From: Domibacillus sp.
GTDB taxonomy: Bacteria; Bacillota; Bacilli; Bacillales; Domibacillaceae
Assembly: GCA_031177795.1 (NCBI GenBank)
Contig: JAPSKG010000017.1
Span: 1-17,166, forward strand
Direction: 5' to 3'
Length of the DNA: 17,166 nucleotides
Part shown: positions 14,208 through 17,166 of the stretch, in pieces
Layout of the letters: each line of letters opens with the position of its first letter
Numbering within the stretch: position 1 is the stretch's first letter
The notes under the pieces: generated by a model
Seen by the model: the letters and a program-made list of their open reading frames with translations, nothing else
Database searches by the model: none
What the model was told of the DNA's origin: nothing
Made by a program: the position numbers and the translations under genes

Positions 14208-14236
14208 AAAAAACTTCCGCTTGGCGGAAGCTTTTT
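14208..14236. terminator. Terminator-like hairpin downstream of glgC
   Basis: CTTCCGC (14214-14220) pairs with GCGGAAG (14224-14230), three-base loop, with an A-run before and a T-run after, so it can work on either strand. It lies about 115 nt beyond the glgC stop and probably ends that transcript. Confidence 0.7.
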
Positions 14237-14245
14237 ATGTAGGAG

Positions 14246-14282
14246 CGCCTGAAGCCGGCTTACACGCCTGAACACCGGCTTT
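14246..14282. repeat. Short imperfect direct repeat after glgC
   Basis: CGCCTGAAGCCGGCTT at 14246-14261 is repeated as CGCCTGAACACCGGCTTT at 14265-14282. AAGCCGG at 14252-14258 and CCGGCTT at 14275-14281 also form an inverted repeat with a 16-nt loop, so a second hairpin is possible here. GC content is higher than around it. Confidence 0.6.
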
Positions 14283-14346
14283 GTTCGCACTTTGGAATAT
14301 AAATGAGAAAAATTGCTAACGCACAATTTTATTTTAAAAAATCGCT

Positions 14347-15552
14347 TTAAATAATCAAATCTCTAGGTATGAATAAACATTCTTCCTCTTCCACTGTTTT
14401 TTTCTGAATTTGTTCCTTGTTATAAGTACGCAAAACAGCTTCTGTTATTAATAAAATATCTGCTGTTTTATTAGGAATCACTGTGTTTTCTGGAATAACC
14501 AAATTTTCCATAATAATGGCCCGCTCAAGAAAAGAACCTGCTCCAATGTGAGCATTTGGCATAATCACGCACTCTTTTACAGTAGCGCTTTCCTCTACTT
14601 TTACTCCTTGAAACAAAACAGACTGCTGAATGTTTCCATCAACCATACAACCTTCATTTACAAGAGATTGGTTAATAAAAGCTTTTCTCCCAATTATTTT
14701 TGGCCGCTGATCAGACCCCTGACAATAAATGCACCAGGAAGGATCATCCAAATCCAATCCTTTTTTTCGATCAAGCAAATCCATATTTGCTTCCCATAAG
14801 CTTTTTACAGTACCAACATCTTTCCAGTATCCTTTAAAGGGATAAGCAGCGAGCCTCCGCTTGTCTCCTAAAAGGGCAGGAAGCACGTCGTTGCCAAAAT
14901 CATTCGATGATTCGGAATTTTTTTCATCCATTTCTAAATATGCTTTTAAAACCGACCATTTAAAAATGTAAATCCCCATAGAAGCAAGATTGTTTTCCGG
15001 GTTTTCCGGTTTCTCATCAAATCGTACAACATTAAAAGCTTCATCCGTGTTTATAATGCCAAAACGGCTGGCTTCTTCCCATGGAACTTCCATTACCGAA
15101 ATTGTCGCATCTGCTTCTTTTTCCACGTGATAATCAAGCATTAAATTATAATCCATTTTATAGATGTGGTCGCCTGATAAAATCAGTACATGTTCTGGAT
15201 CAAATTGCTCAATGTAGTTGATATTTTGATAAATGGCACTTGCTGTTCCAGAATACCACTTTGTTTCAGAAGCAATGGAATAAGGTGGAAGCAGTGTAAC
15301 TCCGCCCTGGTTACGATCAAGATTCCAGGTGCTTCCCTTACCAACATACTCATGCAATTCAAGCGGCTGGTATTGTGTTAAAACGCCGACTGTATAAATA
15401 CCGGAATTTGTGCAATTAGAAAGAGAAAAATCAATAATGCGGTATTTTCCCCCAAACGGCACCGCAGGTTTTGCCAGGTTTTTTGTTAATTCTTTTAAGC
15501 GGGTTCCCTTCCCGCCAGCCAAAAGCATTGCGACACATTTTTGTTTTGTCAT
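14347..15552 (-). CDS. glgC: Glucose-1-phosphate adenylyltransferase (solitary)
   Basis: A 401-residue ADP-glucose pyrophosphorylase making ADP-glucose from ATP and glucose-1-phosphate, the first committed step of bacterial glycogen synthesis. Seen: the nucleotide-binding LAGGKGTRL (11-19) with KPAVPFGGKYRIIDF, WYSGTASAIYQN, the catalytic LSGDHIYKMDY, the sugar-binding FDEKPENP with GIYIF, and KGYWKDVGT, followed by a left-handed beta-helix repeat region (about 290-380) with NQSLVNEGC and QSVLFQGV. The N-terminal 260 residues closely resemble B. subtilis GlgC; the C-terminus, ending FIPRDLII, is about 20 residues longer and divergent. AAGGGG lies nine bases before the ATG. In B. subtilis glgC sits in glgBCDAP; here no glgB, glgD, glgA or glgP adjoins it, and terminators lie on both sides, so it is a lone gene. 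It could be a second copy, or supply ADP-glucose to a pathway encoded elsewhere. Confidence 0.93.
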   Translation of the reverse strand: MTKQKCVAMLLAGGKGTRLKELTKNLAKPAVPFGGKYRIIDFSLSNCTNSGIYTVGVLTQYQPLELHEYVGKGSTWNLDRNQGGVTLLPPYSIASETKWYSGTASAIYQNINYIEQFDPEHVLILSGDHIYKMDYNLMLDYHVEKEADATISVMEVPWEEASRFGIINTDEAFNVVRFDEKPENPENNLASMGIYIFKWSVLKAYLEMDEKNSESSNDFGNDVLPALLGDKRRLAAYPFKGYWKDVGTVKSLWEANMDLLDRKKGLDLDDPSWCIYCQGSDQRPKIIGRKAFINQSLVNEGCMVDGNIQQSVLFQGVKVEESATVKECVIMPNAHIGAGSFLERAIIMENLVIPENTVIPNKTADILLITEAVLRTYNKEQIQKKTVEEEECLFIPRDLII

Positions 15553-15712
15553 GTTGTCTGTTCCCCTTTTTATCTCTTATACAGCGCAAATATCCGCGCT
15601 TTTTCACGACAACTTTATGTTGCCCAAATAAACGCATGAAAACCGCTTAAATCATTTTTTATTCCCTTTGATTTAACGAAAAATAAGTGTACTTGAGGAG
15701 ATTTTTCAGCTT

Positions 15713-15768
15713 AAACAAAAGAAAAAACAAGGCGCAGGATGGCACCTTGTTTTTTCTTTTGTTTTTTT
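15713..15768 (-). terminator. Terminator of the manganese catalase gene
   Basis: A perfect 20-bp stem (15713-15732 with 15745-15764) with a 12-nt loop lies 26 nt beyond the catalase stop codon. The arms are A/T-rich with CCTTG/CAAGG at the loop end; it can act in both directions and isolates glgC from the upstream genes. Confidence 0.88.
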
Positions 15769-15789
15769 ATTTCATTCAAGATAAACTTG

Positions 15790-16653
15790 CTAGAGCATGC
15801 TTGGAGGCGGCGGGGGCGACAAATCGCTTTTCAGCACTACTGGCGGTGTATCGTGTATATAAGGAGGAGCAGGATTTAATACAGGTGCTTTCGCCAGGGG
15901 AACCGGGTGTTCAATGTAAGTAAATGTTCCTTCCCTATCCATACTCGGCCCATTTGCCCATCTTCCTGCAGCACTTTGATTTCCTGCTGAAAGATTAAAA
16001 AAGGCATGAGAAACTTCCCGCTTCTCCAGATTACGCGGAAACGTGCTTGGAACAATGATATTTTCTTTTGCTTCCAGTTCTTTAATGGCCGCAATCCACT
16101 GGTTTTGATGCATTGTATCGCGGGCAATTAGCCAGGAAAGCATATCGCGAACACCTCGATCATCTGTCATTTCGTACAACCTGCAGACCTGAAGGCGTCC
16201 TTGCGATTCCGCGTTTAAATTAGCTCGGAAGTCAGCTAAAAGATTGCCGCTGGCAATAATGTAATCCGCTGTCCAGCGATTCCCTACACTATCAGCAGGC
16301 AAAGCTCCTAGCCCGGAAACAATTGCATGCTGAGGGTTCATGCCTCCAAGAATGGCACCAAGAACAGGATCTTTCGCAGCATCTTCTAAATCTCCAACTG
16401 GCGCACCGTCAAGCAGCCTGGCAATCATCGTTGCCAGCATTTCAATATGGGCCAGTTCTTCCGCACCTGTGTCCATCAATAAATCTTTGTATTTGCCATT
16501 TCCCCGGACACTCCAGCCTTGAAATAAATATTGAAGCGCAACAGATATTTCACCAAACTGCCCGCCAAGCACTTCTTGCAGTTTTTTCGCGTAAACAGGG
16601 TCAGGTCGCTCTGGTTTAGCCCGATACTGCAACTCTTTCACATGATAGAACAT
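15790..16653 (-). CDS. Dimanganese catalase family protein
   Basis: A 287-residue non-heme catalase of the ferritin-like superfamily, dismutating hydrogen peroxide at a two-manganese site. The ligands align with the Lactobacillus plantarum enzyme (Glu35, Glu66, His69, Glu148, His181): here Glu35 (GQFGE), Glu66 and His69 (EELAH), Glu149 (NAESQGR) and His182 (DTMHQNQ). All five are present, so activity is expected. Residues about 195-287 form the extended tail of full-length manganese catalases (YdbD/KatN type), longer than the roughly 190-residue spore coat relative CotJC; it ends in a proline run (SPPPPPSML). GGAGTG lies six bases before the ATG. It follows the desaturase-like gene by 66 nt on the same strand, so the two may be co-transcribed. 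In Bacilli such catalases are often stress- or spore-linked; no clear SigB or SigG promoter is seen. Confidence 0.93.
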   Translation of the reverse strand: MFYHVKELQYRAKPERPDPVYAKKLQEVLGGQFGEISVALQYLFQGWSVRGNGKYKDLLMDTGAEELAHIEMLATMIARLLDGAPVGDLEDAAKDPVLGAILGGMNPQHAIVSGLGALPADSVGNRWTADYIIASGNLLADFRANLNAESQGRLQVCRLYEMTDDRGVRDMLSWLIARDTMHQNQWIAAIKELEAKENIIVPSTFPRNLEKREVSHAFFNLSAGNQSAAGRWANGPSMDREGTFTYIEHPVPLAKAPVLNPAPPYIHDTPPVVLKSDLSPPPPPSML

Positions 16654-16719
16654 TGCTCACACTCCGTTGTAAATTAATGATTACACCTTACTTTATGCAA
16701 TCATCAAAAAAAAGTGATT

Positions 16720-17166
16720 TTAGCGCCTATCTGCTTGAAGAGCGATTTTTGCTGCTTTTTGCCCCGAGATTACGGCCCCTTCCATTGTCGCAAAATAAGG
16801 CTGCCTAGTATAGTCTCCTGCAAGAACCAGCCCAGGAATAGGTGTTTTTTGCTCTGGCCGCATCCAATCGTTTCCTGGTTCCAGTGAATAGAAATCATGA
16901 TCATGATTAATTTGCCGGTAATCAATAATGTCGTTTTCAATATTTATTCCCAGCTGTTCTGCGTCTTTTAACACGTGCTTCAAGGTTTCTCCCGGTGTCA
17001 TGGTTAAAAAGTTATCAGGTGCCGCTAAAATAATCGATAATCTTCCTGGTACATGACGGAAAGTAGAGCGGGACTGCTCAGCAAAGCTGATCATTGAGGT
17101 TCTTGGCCCAAAAGTGGTAATGTCTTTTGGCAATGCTGGTTTTTTAAGCTCAATCTGTAAAGTCGC
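16720..17166 (-). CDS. Phytoene-desaturase-like FAD oxidoreductase, C-terminal part
   Basis: The last 149 codons of a gene that begins beyond the window; the frame stays open to the final base, so the TTG at 17133 is not the start. Seen: a region typical of the amine-oxidase/phytoene desaturase superfamily ending with LEPGNDWMRPEQKTPIPGLVLAGDY and then TRQPYFATMEGAVISGQKAA. This last block is the C-terminal FAD-binding motif and resembles cyanobacterial/plant-type phytoene desaturase (YTKQKYLASMEGAVLSG) and hydroxysqualene dehydroxylase HpnE. The N-terminal Rossmann GxGxxG motif is outside the window. Likely reaction: desaturation or dehydroxylation of a C30/C40 isoprenoid. It is upstream of the manganese catalase gene in the same direction. 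Family is fairly sure; the substrate is not. Confidence 0.8.
   Translation of the reverse strand, partial: ATLQIELKKPALPKDITTFGPRTSMISFAEQSRSTFRHVPGRLSIILAAPDNFLTMTPGETLKHVLKDAEQLGINIENDIIDYRQINHDHDFYSLEPGNDWMRPEQKTPIPGLVLAGDYTRQPYFATMEGAVISGQKAAKIALQADRR

Larger units (their letters stand above)
14016..14346. other. Intergenic region between MFS gene and glgC
   Basis: 331 nt without a credible gene. On the minus strand TATACT at about 14077-14082 could be the -10 of the MFS promoter, but no good -35 is spaced to it. The part nearer glgC contains the terminator and a direct repeat, listed separately. Confidence 0.6.

Noticed and set aside
15687..15923. 78-codon plus-strand frame starting inside the catalase terminator
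   Set aside because: It begins in a 20-bp terminator stem and then runs antisense to the catalase C-terminus; no family resemblance.
17131..17133. TTG as the start of the desaturase-like gene
   Set aside because: The frame remains open upstream to the window edge with family-like residues, so the gene is truncated by the window, not started there.

Overview
The window looks like chromosome of a low-GC, endospore-forming Bacillaceae. Evidence: an alpha/beta-type small acid-soluble spore protein gene with a SigG-like promoter, a cysJ-cysI sulfite reductase pair very close to the Bacillus subtilis proteins as I recall them, strong GGAGG-type ribosome binding sites, SigB-like promoters, and U-tailed hairpin terminators after most genes. 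I cannot name the genus. I see no insertion sequence, phage gene, CRISPR array, tRNA or rRNA.

Layout. 1-2010 (+): an S-layer-homology-anchored cell wall amidase, then an HPr/Crh-like protein lacking the phosphorylatable histidine. 2090-5085 (-): a MEDS-domain sensor-like protein, a tandem-duplicated DUF2294/MpsC protein, and a coupled methionine sulfoxide reductase pair. In that pair the upstream gene is a stand-alone MsrA with its active cysteine; the downstream gene is an MsrA-MsrB fusion whose MsrA half has lost its catalytic cysteines. 5325-5655 (+): the spore protein gene with a forespore promoter. 5696-6403 (-): an FG-GAP/VCBS-like protein without signal peptide. 6526-10138 (-): cysJI, followed upstream by a control region with two dyads spaced as for a LysR-type activator. 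10465-11558 (-): a 61-residue unknown protein and a secreted phosphodiester glycosidase (NAGPA-like). 11680-12288 (+): a YceI-family protein behind a SigB-like promoter. 12383-12754 (-): a 100-residue unknown protein behind a second SigB-like promoter. 12786-14015 (-): a Bcr/CflA drug efflux MFS transporter whose stop codon lies inside a 43-nt palindrome. 14347-15552 (-): a solitary glgC. 15790-17166 (-): a dimanganese catalase and the C-terminal part of a phytoene-desaturase-like FAD enzyme that runs off the window.

How the genes relate. Most of the window is housekeeping or stress genes in short transcription units separated by terminators. A redox and stress theme recurs: methionine sulfoxide repair, sulfite reduction to sulfide for cysteine, manganese catalase, a carotenoid-type desaturase, and two genes with SigB-like promoters. 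I did not find an obvious multi-gene novel system. The strongest oddities are the degenerate MsrA domain paired with an intact MsrA gene, the Crh-like protein with a rewritten active-site loop, the two candidate SigB promoters, and the dyads upstream of cysJ.
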